Below are positions 1-5,845 of a stretch of 5,912 bases of DNA, in pieces. A program made the translations under genes and the position numbers. The stretch lies in assembly GCA_007127575.1 (NCBI GenBank), contig SKZC01000350.1, positions 1-5,912 of the forward strand. Reading direction: 5' to 3'. The DNA comes from Gemmatimonadota bacterium (lineage in GTDB: Bacteria; Gemmatimonadota; Gemmatimonadetes; Longimicrobiales; Gaopeijiaceae). How positions within the stretch are numbered: position 1 is the stretch's first letter; the number at the start of each line of letters is the position of its first letter. Under the pieces are notes generated by a model. It saw nothing but the letters and a program-made list of their open reading frames with translations, was not told the origin of the DNA and did no database searches.

Positions 1-2028
1 CCAGATGTTGTTATGGGTAACGACGTCGCCGAGACGGACCTCGGGGACGATGGCAGCCCCACTTTCGTTCACCCCGTGGGTGCCGGAGTGAAGGTGGGCG
101 TCGATGAGGCCGGGAGTGACGTGCTTTCCGGTTCCGTCGATGATCTGAGCGCCGGCGGGAGCCTCCAGCCCCTCCCCCACTTCCACTACCTCGCCGGCAC
201 GGACCAGGAGGTCCGCGTTCTCCAGACGTCCCTGGGGTCCCTGGGTCCAGATGGTGGCCTTCCGGACCAGGACGTGCTCGGGCTGGTCCGGAAGGGCGGC
301 ACGTCCGTACTCCATGGCGGGACGGAGGTCGGCGAGCTCCACCGATGGGAGGGACTCAGCGGCCGCATCCTCGGTCACCCCTCCCAGGAGGAATTCCTCC
401 TCCTGGGCCACGCCTGCCACGCGTCGACCGCTCCAGGTCGGGCCGGTCCCCGTGGGCACCTCGCTCCACCCGAAGAGCCGGTCTCCATCCAGCGTCGCCG
501 ACAGCCGGATCGTCCCGGCCAGTCCCATCACCTCACCGGGAAGGGAAAGGTCCAGCCGGCGGGACTCCGGGGCGAGGCGAACCGAGTTCACGGTCACCTC
601 GGCTCCGTTGGAGGAAAAGGTGCCCTCCAACCGGTCCGGTGCGCCCGACAACTCGAGTCGGCCGTCCAGACCCCCGTCGCCGTCCGAGGCCAGGAGCCAC
701 TCCCCCCGAACGTCAGCGAGGAGGGGCGGCGACACGGTGTATCGTTCCCCCTCCACCCAGACGTCTCGGATCACTCCGTCGGCTTCAAAGAGGTCTCCCT
801 CCACCACCACTAGGTTGGCCACCTTCCCGACTTCCAGCGTTCCGTGCGTACCCTGGATCCCCAGGAGGCCCGCCGGGCGGGTGGTGAGGGCGGCCAGCGC
901 CCCATCCCGGGAAAGACCACGCTCCACGGCCGTGCGGAGGTTGGCCACGAAGGCGCCATCCCCTTCCAAGCCATCCGCGGAGAGGGAGAACTCCACCCCG
1001 GCCCCCTCCAGCAGCGCCGGGTTCTCCGGAGCCCGGTACCAGTGGCGCAACTCGGCCAAGGTGGCGTTCAGCGCTTCGGCCGGCGTCCCCACCTCCGGTG
1101 GCTCGGGGAAGTCCAACGGAAGGACCAGAGGCACGTCCGCCGTCCCCACCACGTCCAGGATCCTGTATTCCTCACCGGATCCCCTGGCCCAGAGCTGGAT
1201 GGGGAACTCCTCCGCGATGGCCTGAGCCCGCAGAAACTCCTCTTCCATCCGGGCCTCGAAGAGCAGCGGCCGCTCCTCCGCCAAGGACGCCGCCAATTCC
1301 GCGAGAGCGTCGCTTCGCTCCGGCCGGGACACCGACCCGGGGTTCGCCTCGTAGGCGGCCCATGCCCGGGGGTACCACTCCGCGTCGTAAAGGGTTTGCC
1401 GGATGAGAGCGATGGCCCCCATGGCCGAATTGGGATAGCTGTCTCCCACCTCCGTATCCCGGGCGAAGGAAACGGACTGCGCCAGGCCGGAACGAAGTAC
1501 GCGTTCCCGCTCCCCACCTTCGCCGAGACTCACAACGGCCGGCTGCCCCCGGAAGATTCCGAGGCGAGGCACGGCCAGAGCCGTGGTGAAGCCCTGCGCC
1601 CGGAGGGTGGACCTCCGGGCCGGGTCGTCCCGGAACTCCCGCCCGGCATCGAAGTGGGCCCGGACCTGAGGATTCCAGTGTCCCGGACCCCGGTCCCCGT
1701 CCGGTGGGGCCTCATCCAAGCCCAGGTCGGCATGGGCGTCGATGAAGCCGGGATAGAGGGTGTGTCCGGAGAGGTCCCAGACCCGGGCTCCTTCCGGCGG
1801 CGAGACGTCCTGGCCCACGGCCTGGACCACTCCGTCCCGGATTACCAGGGTTCCTCCCTCTACCACCTGCCCCGGCGCGGTGACGATCCGGGCGTTGGTG
1901 AAGGCGTGGGCTCGAGGCGTGTTGTCCCTGAGAGCCTCCACCGGCTCCGTGTGGGATGCCTGCTGACCCGCCACGGTCCACGGGATAAGTGCCAGCACCA
2001 AGGCCGACACGAGTGCAAGGGGGCGCAT
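1..2028 (-). CDS. Exported two-domain amidohydrolase, C-terminus cut off by window edge
   Basis: The minus-strand frame is open for 676 codons from ATG at 2028 to the left edge with no stop, so the gene is partial. Residues 1-20 form a Sec signal peptide (MRPLALVSALVLALIPW, likely cleaved after TVA). Residues about 42-430 read as a first amidohydrolase-like domain: N-terminal beta part, YPGFIDAHAD at 92-101, and a closing segment (TTRPAGLLGI, 382-391, then GTLEVGKVANLVVVEGD) typical of metal-dependent amidohydrolases. Its metal motif is HAD (99-101) rather than HxH, so this domain is probably degenerate. Residues about 437-540 look like a beta-rich linker. A second domain starts near 585 and carries an intact HxH (GLIDAHLHSG, 640-649) followed by EVRLGDVVTHNNIW at the edge; catalysis would be expected here. 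Proteins of this plan are usually about 1000 residues. Likely role: periplasmic or secreted metal-dependent hydrolysis, possibly of C-N bonds or peptides; the substrate is unknown. Confidence 0.88.
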   Translation of the reverse strand, partial: MRPLALVSALVLALIPWTVAGQQASHTEPVEALRDNTPRAHAFTNARIVTAPGQVVEGGTLVIRDGVVQAVGQDVSPPEGARVWDLSGHTLYPGFIDAHADLGLDEAPPDGDRGPGHWNPQVRAHFDAGREFRDDPARRSTLRAQGFTTALAVPRLGIFRGQPAVVSLGEGGERERVLRSGLAQSVSFARDTEVGDSYPNSAMGAIALIRQTLYDAEWYPRAWAAYEANPGSVSRPERSDALAELAASLAEERPLLFEARMEEEFLRAQAIAEEFPIQLWARGSGEEYRILDVVGTADVPLVLPLDFPEPPEVGTPAEALNATLAELRHWYRAPENPALLEGAGVEFSLSADGLEGDGAFVANLRTAVERGLSRDGALAALTTRPAGLLGIQGTHGTLEVGKVANLVVVEGDLFEADGVIRDVWVEGERYTVSPPLLADVRGEWLLASDGDGGLDGRLELSGAPDRLEGTFSSNGAEVTVNSVRLAPESRRLDLSLPGEVMGLAGTIRLSATLDGDRLFGWSEVPTGTGPTWSGRRVAGVAQEEEFLLGGVTEDAAAESLPSVELADLRPAMEYGRAALPDQPEHVLVRKATIWTQGPQGRLENADLLVRAGEVVEVGEGLEAPAGAQIIDGTGKHVTPGLIDAHLHSGTHGVNESGAAIVPEVRLGDVVTHNNIW
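386..401. repeat. Perfect 16-bp palindrome inside the amidohydrolase gene
   Basis: AGGAGGAATTCCTCCT is its own reverse complement, centred on GAATTC (391-396). An alternative pairing is CCCAGGAG (383-390) with CTCCTGGG (400-407). On the coding (minus) strand it falls in the segment encoding EEEFLLGG (543-550), between the beta-rich linker and the second amidohydrolase domain. Both strands carry AGGAGG. Confidence 0.5.
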
Positions 2029-2035
2029 GATCATT

Positions 2036-2040
2036 CCTCC
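2036..2040 (-). promoter_or_regulatory. Ribosome binding site deciding the amidohydrolase start
   Basis: On the minus strand GGAGG is followed by seven bases (AATGATC) and then ATG at 2028. An in-frame ATG two codons earlier (2034) is only one base from the GGAGG, too close for good initiation, so 2028 is preferred. The two choices differ by only two residues. Confidence 0.7.
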
Positions 2041-2063
2041 AGATGGGGGTGCGGACCCGAAGG

Positions 2064-2104
2064 TGGAACGGGAAAGGATCTCCTGTGGATCGCTTCCCGT
2101 TCCA
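2064..2104. repeat. Perfect 11-bp inverted repeat in the amidohydrolase leader
   Basis: TGGAACGGGAA (2064-2074) and TTCCCGTTCCA (2094-2104) are exact reverse complements separated by 19 bp. The arm centres are 30 bp apart, close to three helical turns. The repeat begins at the predicted transcription start of the minus-strand amidohydrolase and lies wholly outside the coding regions called here. It could be a two-half-site operator for a dimeric regulator, or a stem-loop at the 5' end of the mRNA. The spacer also contains GGATC twice (2076-2080 and 2087-2091). There is no T-run after either arm, so it does not look like an intrinsic terminator. Confidence 0.6.
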
Positions 2105-2110
2105 GGGGTA

Positions 2111-2140
2111 CTCATAGTCCGTCCTTCCGAGGGCCGTCAA
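2111..2140 (-). promoter_or_regulatory. Putative sigma70-type promoter of the amidohydrolase gene
   Basis: On the minus strand TTGACG (2140-2135, five of six bases of the -35 consensus) is followed after 18 bases by TATGAG (2116-2111, four of six bases of the -10 consensus). Transcription would begin near 2104, leaving a leader of about 75 nt before the ATG at 2028. This is the best promoter-like match I found in this intergenic region. It is a consensus match only. Confidence 0.45.
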
Positions 2141-2167
2141 ATCCGGGAGAGATGGAGCCCCTCGGTG

Positions 2168-2198
2168 TGGACCCGGTCCAGGGCGTTTCCGGTATTAC
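2168..2198 (+). promoter_or_regulatory. Weak candidate promoter for the exported unknown protein
   Basis: TGGACC (2168-2173) and TATTAC (2193-2198) each match four of six consensus bases, with a long 19-bp spacer. The -10 sits inside the small palindrome GGTATTACC (2191-2199). This is the best plus-strand candidate I found before the gene at 2250, but the match is poor and a different sigma factor is possible. Confidence 0.2.
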
Positions 2199-2249
2199 CT
2201 CCGGAGACGGGGACGCGGGAGCCTCTTCAACTTGTACTGGGAGTCGAGC

Positions 2250-3491
2250 GTGGACAGTCGGAGCCGATGGGCATCTCCTCTTCTTCTGGCGCTCCTTGCG
2301 CTGGGAATTCCGGGCCAGGGCTGGGGACAGGACGCGCCTCCCCCACACCTGGCGGAGAAGGAGGAGGAGCGGTCCCGTATGTGCGTCCCGGTAGTGGCCC
2401 AGCTCGCCCAGTTGGAGGGAGACCTGGAGCCCCTGGGCCAACGGGCCGAACGAATCCGAACCCTCCACCAGGCCATCACGCTGGAGGACTCCACCCGGGT
2501 CTCTCCCTTCGCCGACGGGGATCCCCTGGAGTCGGCGGTGCAACAGTGGTTCATCGCCGACGGCGAGTTGGCCCGGGAGTGGGTCGAGACGGAGGACGAA
2601 GCCATTATCGAACGGCGCCGGGAGGGCCGGGAAGCCATCCGGGAGCGACTTCAGGAAGCACTGGAGGAGGTTTCCCAGGAGGTGGACCAACGCCTGGAAC
2701 AGGAAGGCGATCTGGGTGAGCGGGCGCCTCACTGCGAGGACATGGTCTTCGTTCGGAGTGCGGTGCTGGAAGCCTGCGAAACCGCAGACAGCCCCCTCTG
2801 TGAGGGGGCCCGGTCCCAGGAGCCCGGTGGCTCTTTCCGCTTCGTGGACGACCCGGAGAACCTATGGGATATGGACCAGCTCCGTCCGTGGAGTGAGCCC
2901 GGCCGTATCGGTCCCACCCCGGAAGGGGGGTTGGGAGGCTCTCGCACCGCCACCCTGGCCCGGCGAGGGAACATGTCGCTGGTGGTGAGCCTAGGCCCCC
3001 TCCTCCGGCAACGCTCCGTCATGACGGAGGAGGAGATCCAGGAGTTCGAGGTGAACCTGGAGACCCTGGGATTCGACTTCCAGCACCCCGACTTCGTCAT
3101 GGCCCCGGCCATCACGTTGCATCTGGACACACCGGGGCGCTTGGCCGACGAGTCCGAATACATCCTCCACTTCGGGGATCTCTCCAACCCGGAGGAGCAG
3201 GTCATCTTCAGCCTTCCAGCCGAGGAGGAGGGACCCATCCAGGCCACCTTCCCGGCCCCGGAATGGGTTTTGGCCCTCCTGGGACAGGGCGAGCCCATGG
3301 CTCTTACCGCCGTGCGGTTCTTCGAACCCGACGAGGAGCTCTACGAGGGGGAGGCTCTCTACTCCCTGGACATAACCCCCGTGCGGCAAACCGAAACGGT
3401 GGGCGAGCTTCTCGCCTACTGGGCCGAGGGCCATTTCAGCGAGGACCTGGCGGCTCTGATCCCCCCGGCGGAAGACGAGATTCCGAGATAG
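2250..3491 (+). CDS. Exported protein of unknown function with four cysteines
   Basis: I do not recognise this 413-residue protein. Residues 1-26 look like a Sec signal peptide: MDSRSRW n-region, hydrophobic core PLLLALLALGI, then GQGWG before QDAPPP. Four cysteines in the mature part (C45, C162, C176, C184) could form disulfides after export. Residues about 105-152 are rich in Glu, Arg and Gln and read as a long amphipathic helix or coiled coil. A low-complexity Pro/Gly stretch (about 213-232) leads into a C-terminal half (about 242-390) of alternating hydrophobic stretches that suggests a beta-rich domain. There is no lipobox and no further membrane segment. I chose GTG at 2250 because GGGAG (2239-2243) lies six bases upstream and the result is a clean signal peptide. 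TTG at 2232, with GGGAG ten bases upstream, would add six residues. It is divergent from the amidohydrolase and 37 nt ahead of the response regulator. Confidence 0.8.
   Translation: MDSRSRWASPLLLALLALGIPGQGWGQDAPPPHLAEKEEERSRMCVPVVAQLAQLEGDLEPLGQRAERIRTLHQAITLEDSTRVSPFADGDPLESAVQQWFIADGELAREWVETEDEAIIERRREGREAIRERLQEALEEVSQEVDQRLEQEGDLGERAPHCEDMVFVRSAVLEACETADSPLCEGARSQEPGGSFRFVDDPENLWDMDQLRPWSEPGRIGPTPEGGLGGSRTATLARRGNMSLVVSLGPLLRQRSVMTEEEIQEFEVNLETLGFDFQHPDFVMAPAITLHLDTPGRLADESEYILHFGDLSNPEEQVIFSLPAEEEGPIQATFPAPEWVLALLGQGEPMALTAVRFFEPDEELYEGEALYSLDITPVRQTETVGELLAYWAEGHFSEDLAALIPPAEDEIPR
2791..2809. repeat. Perfect 8-bp hairpin inside the unknown exported protein gene
   Basis: GCCCCCTC (2791-2798) and GAGGGGGC (2802-2809) are exact reverse complements around a 3-base loop (TGT). 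The stem is seven G-C pairs and one A-T pair and would be very stable in the mRNA. It encodes the segment holding C184, where the reading frame stays open. No T-run follows, so it is not a standard terminator. Confidence 0.5.
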
Positions 3492-3516
3492 CACCCCCCT
3501 TCGACCCACACGCCCC

Positions 3517-3522
3517 AGGAGG
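3517..3522 (+). promoter_or_regulatory. Ribosome binding site supporting a TTG start
   Basis: AGGAGG is followed by the six bases CCATCC and then TTG at 3529. This spacing supports the TTG start over the in-frame ATG at 3541, which would remove the first residues of beta-strand 1 of the receiver domain. Confidence 0.75.
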
Positions 3523-3528
3523 CCATCC

Positions 3529-3903
3529 TTGCCTCGGATCATGGTCATCGACGACGACCCCGACATCCGCCGGGCGCTTCGAAAGGTCCTGGAACGCGAC
3601 GGTCACACCGTGGTGGAAGAGCCCAACGGCCACTCGGCCCTCCGACACTTCACCGGGGACCCCGCCGACCTGGTGATCAGCGACGTCTACATGCCGGACA
3701 TGGACGGGATCGACTTCCTCATGCGTGTGCGGGACGCGTTCCCGGACGCACGCTTCATCATGATCTCCGGTGGCGGCTCCCTGGGTAAGGAGAGCGTGCT
3801 TCAGGCGGCGGAACGCTTGGGAGCCGACCGGGTCCTGGAAAAGCCCTTCAAGGTGCAGGAAGTCCGGGAAATGGTGCAGGACCTTCTTCCCACATCCCCC
3901 TGA
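3529..3903 (+). CDS. Single-domain (CheY-like) response regulator
   Basis: This 124-residue cytoplasmic protein is a receiver domain and nothing else. Visible landmarks are the acidic cluster D8-D9-D10 after IMVI, the phospho-acceptor D52 in LVISDVYMPDMDG, the switch serine S80 in IMISGGG, and the conserved lysine K105 in VLEKPF. All residues needed for phosphorylation and switching are present. There is no DNA-binding, enzymatic or other output domain, so signalling would be by protein-protein contact, as phosphate shuttle, or as a sink. No histidine kinase is encoded here, so it is an orphan in this window. It follows the unknown exported protein by 37 nt on the same strand with no terminator between them, so co-transcription is likely. 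The cognate kinase and target cannot be inferred. The start is TTG with a strong ribosome binding site. Confidence 0.93.
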   Translation: MPRIMVIDDDPDIRRALRKVLERDGHTVVEEPNGHSALRHFTGDPADLVISDVYMPDMDGIDFLMRVRDAFPDARFIMISGGGSLGKESVLQAAERLGADRVLEKPFKVQEVREMVQDLLPTSP

Positions 3904-3909
3904 CGCTCC

Positions 3910-5499
3910 TCACCCCAGCGCCGGCCGTTCCCGGTGCCAGTCCGTCACCTCCTGATAGGCGTGTGCCACCATGAGGAGGTGGTCGTCTGTGAAGAGCGGG
4001 CCCAACAGGGTGGTGCATACGGGCTGATGGTGTCCGCCTTCCTCCCGAGGTCCGAAGGTGTAGGGGAGGACCACTGCGGGGTGTCCAGTCTGGTTCGTGA
4101 GCCCCACCTCGCCGGACCCGCTGACGAACATGTGGAAGCCCTCCAAGGCCTCCTCCACCTCCTGCATCTGGATCATCCGGCGCCTCTGCGACTGCATGTA
4201 GTCCAGGGCCGACACCTCCCGTCCTCCCTGGAACCGGGCCGCCTCCCGGGGATCCTCCTCCTGGAACTCAATATCCGCCACGTGAAAGTCGAACGCTGCC
4301 GCCGACTCCACGGTGAGGGCCTGGGAGGTGCCACTGGGCAGCTCGGGGATTTCGGCCAGCTCCGCACCCAACTCCTGAAGTATGGCCAGAAACTCCTCAG
4401 GGGCATCGTCCTGATAGCCGATCCGAAGCCCGGAAAGATCGGGACGCGGCCTGAACTCGAAGGGAGTGGTAAGGGTGGATGGATCCTTCTCATCCACCCC
4501 GTGAATGGCGGAAAAGACCAGGGCGCAGTCCAGGGCGGAACGGCACATGGGCCCCACCTTGTCCATGCTCCAGGCCAGGACCATTCCCCCGTGGCGGCTC
4601 ACCCTTCCGAACGTGGGCCGGAGCGCCGTGAGCCCACAGCGACGGGCCGGGGATACGATGGAACCCTGCGTTTCCGTTCCCAGGGCGAAGGCCACGCATC
4701 CGGCGGCGGTAGCGGACGCCGGACCGGCGGAGGAGCCGCTGGAGCTCTCCTCCGGATTCCACGGGTTCCGGGTTTGGCCCCCGAACCAGTTGGCCCCACG
4801 GGCGAACTCTCCGGTGGTGAGCTTCGCCAGGAGGACCGCCCCCTCCTCCCGAAGCCGGACCACCACCTCCGAATCCTCGTTGATGACCTGGTTCTGAAAG
4901 TCGGCGGAGCCCCAGGTGGTAGGGGCTCCTCGAACCGCGAAGAGATCCTTGACTCCCCACGGGATCCCGTGCAGAGGCCCTCGCCACTCCCCACTGGCCA
5001 CCTCGGCGTCGGCCTGTTGCGCCTCTTCCCGGGCCTGACCCTCCAGAAGGTTCACCACGAAGTGGAGGGTGGAATCATACCGCTGAAGTCGCTCCAGATA
5101 TATCTCCGTGAGCTCCTGAGACGAGACTCGCCGTTCACGAATCAGGGCCGCAAGTCGGTAGACGGGGAGATGGGCCAACTCCTCCTCGGAAGACGGCTCC
5201 GGCCCTTCCCAGGGAGGGATCTCCACCGGCGCGGTCTGGAAGGCGTGGCCTCCCCGCTCCCGGATGAGCTTCTCCATGAGGGCTCCCGTCCCCCCGGGGT
5301 ACGCCTGGAACTGGAGCGCAGGAGGCTCGGCGTTCCCCAGCGGCACCGGGTCATCCCACAGGGGCCCGCCAGGTCCCGCCGGAGGCCCTTTCCCCTCTCT
5401 CGGGTGGGGTGGAGCCGCCTCAGCCGCTCCCGGGCCGGAGACCAGGCCACCTGCAGCGGCGGCGGTAGCGGCGACACGAATGAATCGGCGACGACCCAT
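3910..5499 (-). CDS. Tat-exported amidase-signature family hydrolase
   Basis: This 529-residue protein belongs to the amidase signature family, which hydrolyses amides through a Ser-cisSer-Lys triad. The triad is visible: K184 (GIPWGVKDLF), cis-Ser S256 (SSSGSSAGPA) and nucleophile S280 (TETQGSIVSPA). The 24-residue gap between the two serines matches the family. NPWNPE (245-250) and a C-terminal LTNQTGHPAVVLP block (467-479) also fit. The N-terminus GRRRFIR, an Ala-rich stretch and GAAEAA look like a twin-arginine signal, implying folded export. The start is ATG at 5499, because that puts the twin-arginine motif right at the N-terminus. GGAGG is only one base from the ATG, though GGGGGTGG lies just before it. 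An in-frame GTG at 5523 lacks a ribosome binding site, and the frame stays open to 5880 with only low-complexity residues. The substrate is unknown; the context does not support the tRNA amidotransferase subunit GatA. It is convergent with the response regulator, 6 nt apart. Confidence 0.92.
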   Translation of the reverse strand: MGRRRFIRVAATAAAAGGLVSGPGAAEAAPPHPREGKGPPAGPGGPLWDDPVPLGNAEPPALQFQAYPGGTGALMEKLIRERGGHAFQTAPVEIPPWEGPEPSSEEELAHLPVYRLAALIRERRVSSQELTEIYLERLQRYDSTLHFVVNLLEGQAREEAQQADAEVASGEWRGPLHGIPWGVKDLFAVRGAPTTWGSADFQNQVINEDSEVVVRLREEGAVLLAKLTTGEFARGANWFGGQTRNPWNPEESSSGSSAGPASATAAGCVAFALGTETQGSIVSPARRCGLTALRPTFGRVSRHGGMVLAWSMDKVGPMCRSALDCALVFSAIHGVDEKDPSTLTTPFEFRPRPDLSGLRIGYQDDAPEEFLAILQELGAELAEIPELPSGTSQALTVESAAAFDFHVADIEFQEEDPREAARFQGGREVSALDYMQSQRRRMIQMQEVEEALEGFHMFVSGSGEVGLTNQTGHPAVVLPYTFGPREEGGHHQPVCTTLLGPLFTDDHLLMVAHAYQEVTDWHRERPALG

Positions 5500-5526
5500 C
5501 CCTCCACCCCCGTCGTCGTCCACCTC

Positions 5527-5558
5527 GGGACGGGGACGAGGGTCGGGGGAGGAGGGGG
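5527..5558 (+). repeat. G-run cluster with G-quadruplex potential
   Basis: Five runs of three or more G (5527-5529, 5532-5535, 5540-5542, 5545-5549, 5554-5558) are separated by 2 to 4 bases, satisfying the usual four-run quadruplex pattern. The runs are on the plus strand, the template strand for the amidase leader, and end 28 bp upstream of its start codon. Folding is inferred from the pattern alone, and such runs are commoner in GC-rich genomes. Confidence 0.45.
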
Positions 5559-5642
5559 TGGAAGCGGATCCTTTCGAGGAGTCGTGGGACGCGGACGACG
5601 GTCTGGACACCGGGCACCTCCGGATCGGGGGACGACAACCAT

Positions 5643-5696
5643 CTTCCGGACGGGAAAGCCCGCCTCCAGGCGAGGGAGGCCATCCGGCACCGGAAG
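5643..5696 (-). repeat. Nested inverted repeats in the amidase leader
   Basis: An outer pair, CTTCCGG (5643-5649) and CCGGAAG (5690-5696), is an exact 7-bp stem. Inside it GCCTCC (5662-5667) and GGAGGC (5675-5680) form a 6-bp stem with a 7-base loop. On the minus strand this would fold about 145 nt upstream of the amidase start. Modest stems in GC-rich sequence can be chance, so this is a weak structural call. Confidence 0.3.
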
Positions 5697-5704
5697 CCAT
5701 GCGT

Positions 5705-5710
5705 ATTCTA
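5705..5710 (-). promoter_or_regulatory. Possible -10 box for the amidase gene
   Basis: On the minus strand TAGAAT matches five of six bases of the -10 consensus. No good -35 element lies 16 to 18 bases upstream and there is no extended -10 TG. If used, transcription would begin near 5698, just ahead of the nested hairpin, giving a leader of about 200 nt. Confidence 0.22.
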
Positions 5711-5845
5711 TGGGGAGCCGGCGCGCACGGCCATCGACCCGGGTGAGTGGCTTGCCCCTCTCTCCCCTGGAAGCCATCCTGCCTGATAAGCCCTCCGGGC
5801 CGGCCGGACGGCTCCGGTTCATCCACGACGGAAACGGAGACCCAC

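Larger units (their letters stand above)
5500..5845. other. Divergent intergenic region between amidase and lipoprotein
   Basis: This 346-bp stretch separates two divergent exported-protein genes. I see no convincing gene: minus-strand frames that stay open encode Pro/Ser/Arg-rich low-complexity sequence, as expected from GC-rich DNA. It contains a G-run cluster, a nested hairpin, a possible minus-strand -10 box, and near 5794-5808 a near-palindrome around GGCCGGCC (5798-5805). I found no good -35/-10 pair for the lipoprotein gene. Confidence 0.6.

Noticed and set aside
225..260. Suspected frameshift in the amidohydrolase between linker and second domain
   Set aside because: A first reading dropped one C from a run of four. 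With the run counted correctly the frame continues as TIWTQGPQGRLENADLLV, and the 676 codons end exactly at the window edge.
2232..2249. TTG at 2232 as the start of the unknown exported protein
   Set aside because: Possible, with GGGAG ten bases upstream, but GTG at 2250 has better spacing (six bases), is a commoner start codon, and gives a more typical signal peptide.
844..2394. Long plus-strand open frame of 516 codons, plus others at 13-813 and 251-1225
   Set aside because: They lie antisense to the amidohydrolase, whose frame encodes a signal peptide and recognisable motifs. The plus-strand translations are Pro/Gly/Arg-rich with no domain, as expected opposite a GC-rich gene.
5264..5746. 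Plus-strand open frame of 160 codons over the amidase 5' end and leader
   Set aside because: It is antisense to the Tat signal and N-terminus of the amidase and is composed of Gly/Pro/Ser/Arg with no recognisable domain or ribosome binding site that I could see.
5752..5790. TTGCCC and GATAAG as a promoter for the lipoprotein gene
   Set aside because: The elements are about 27 bases apart, far beyond the usual 16-18, so they do not form a standard promoter.
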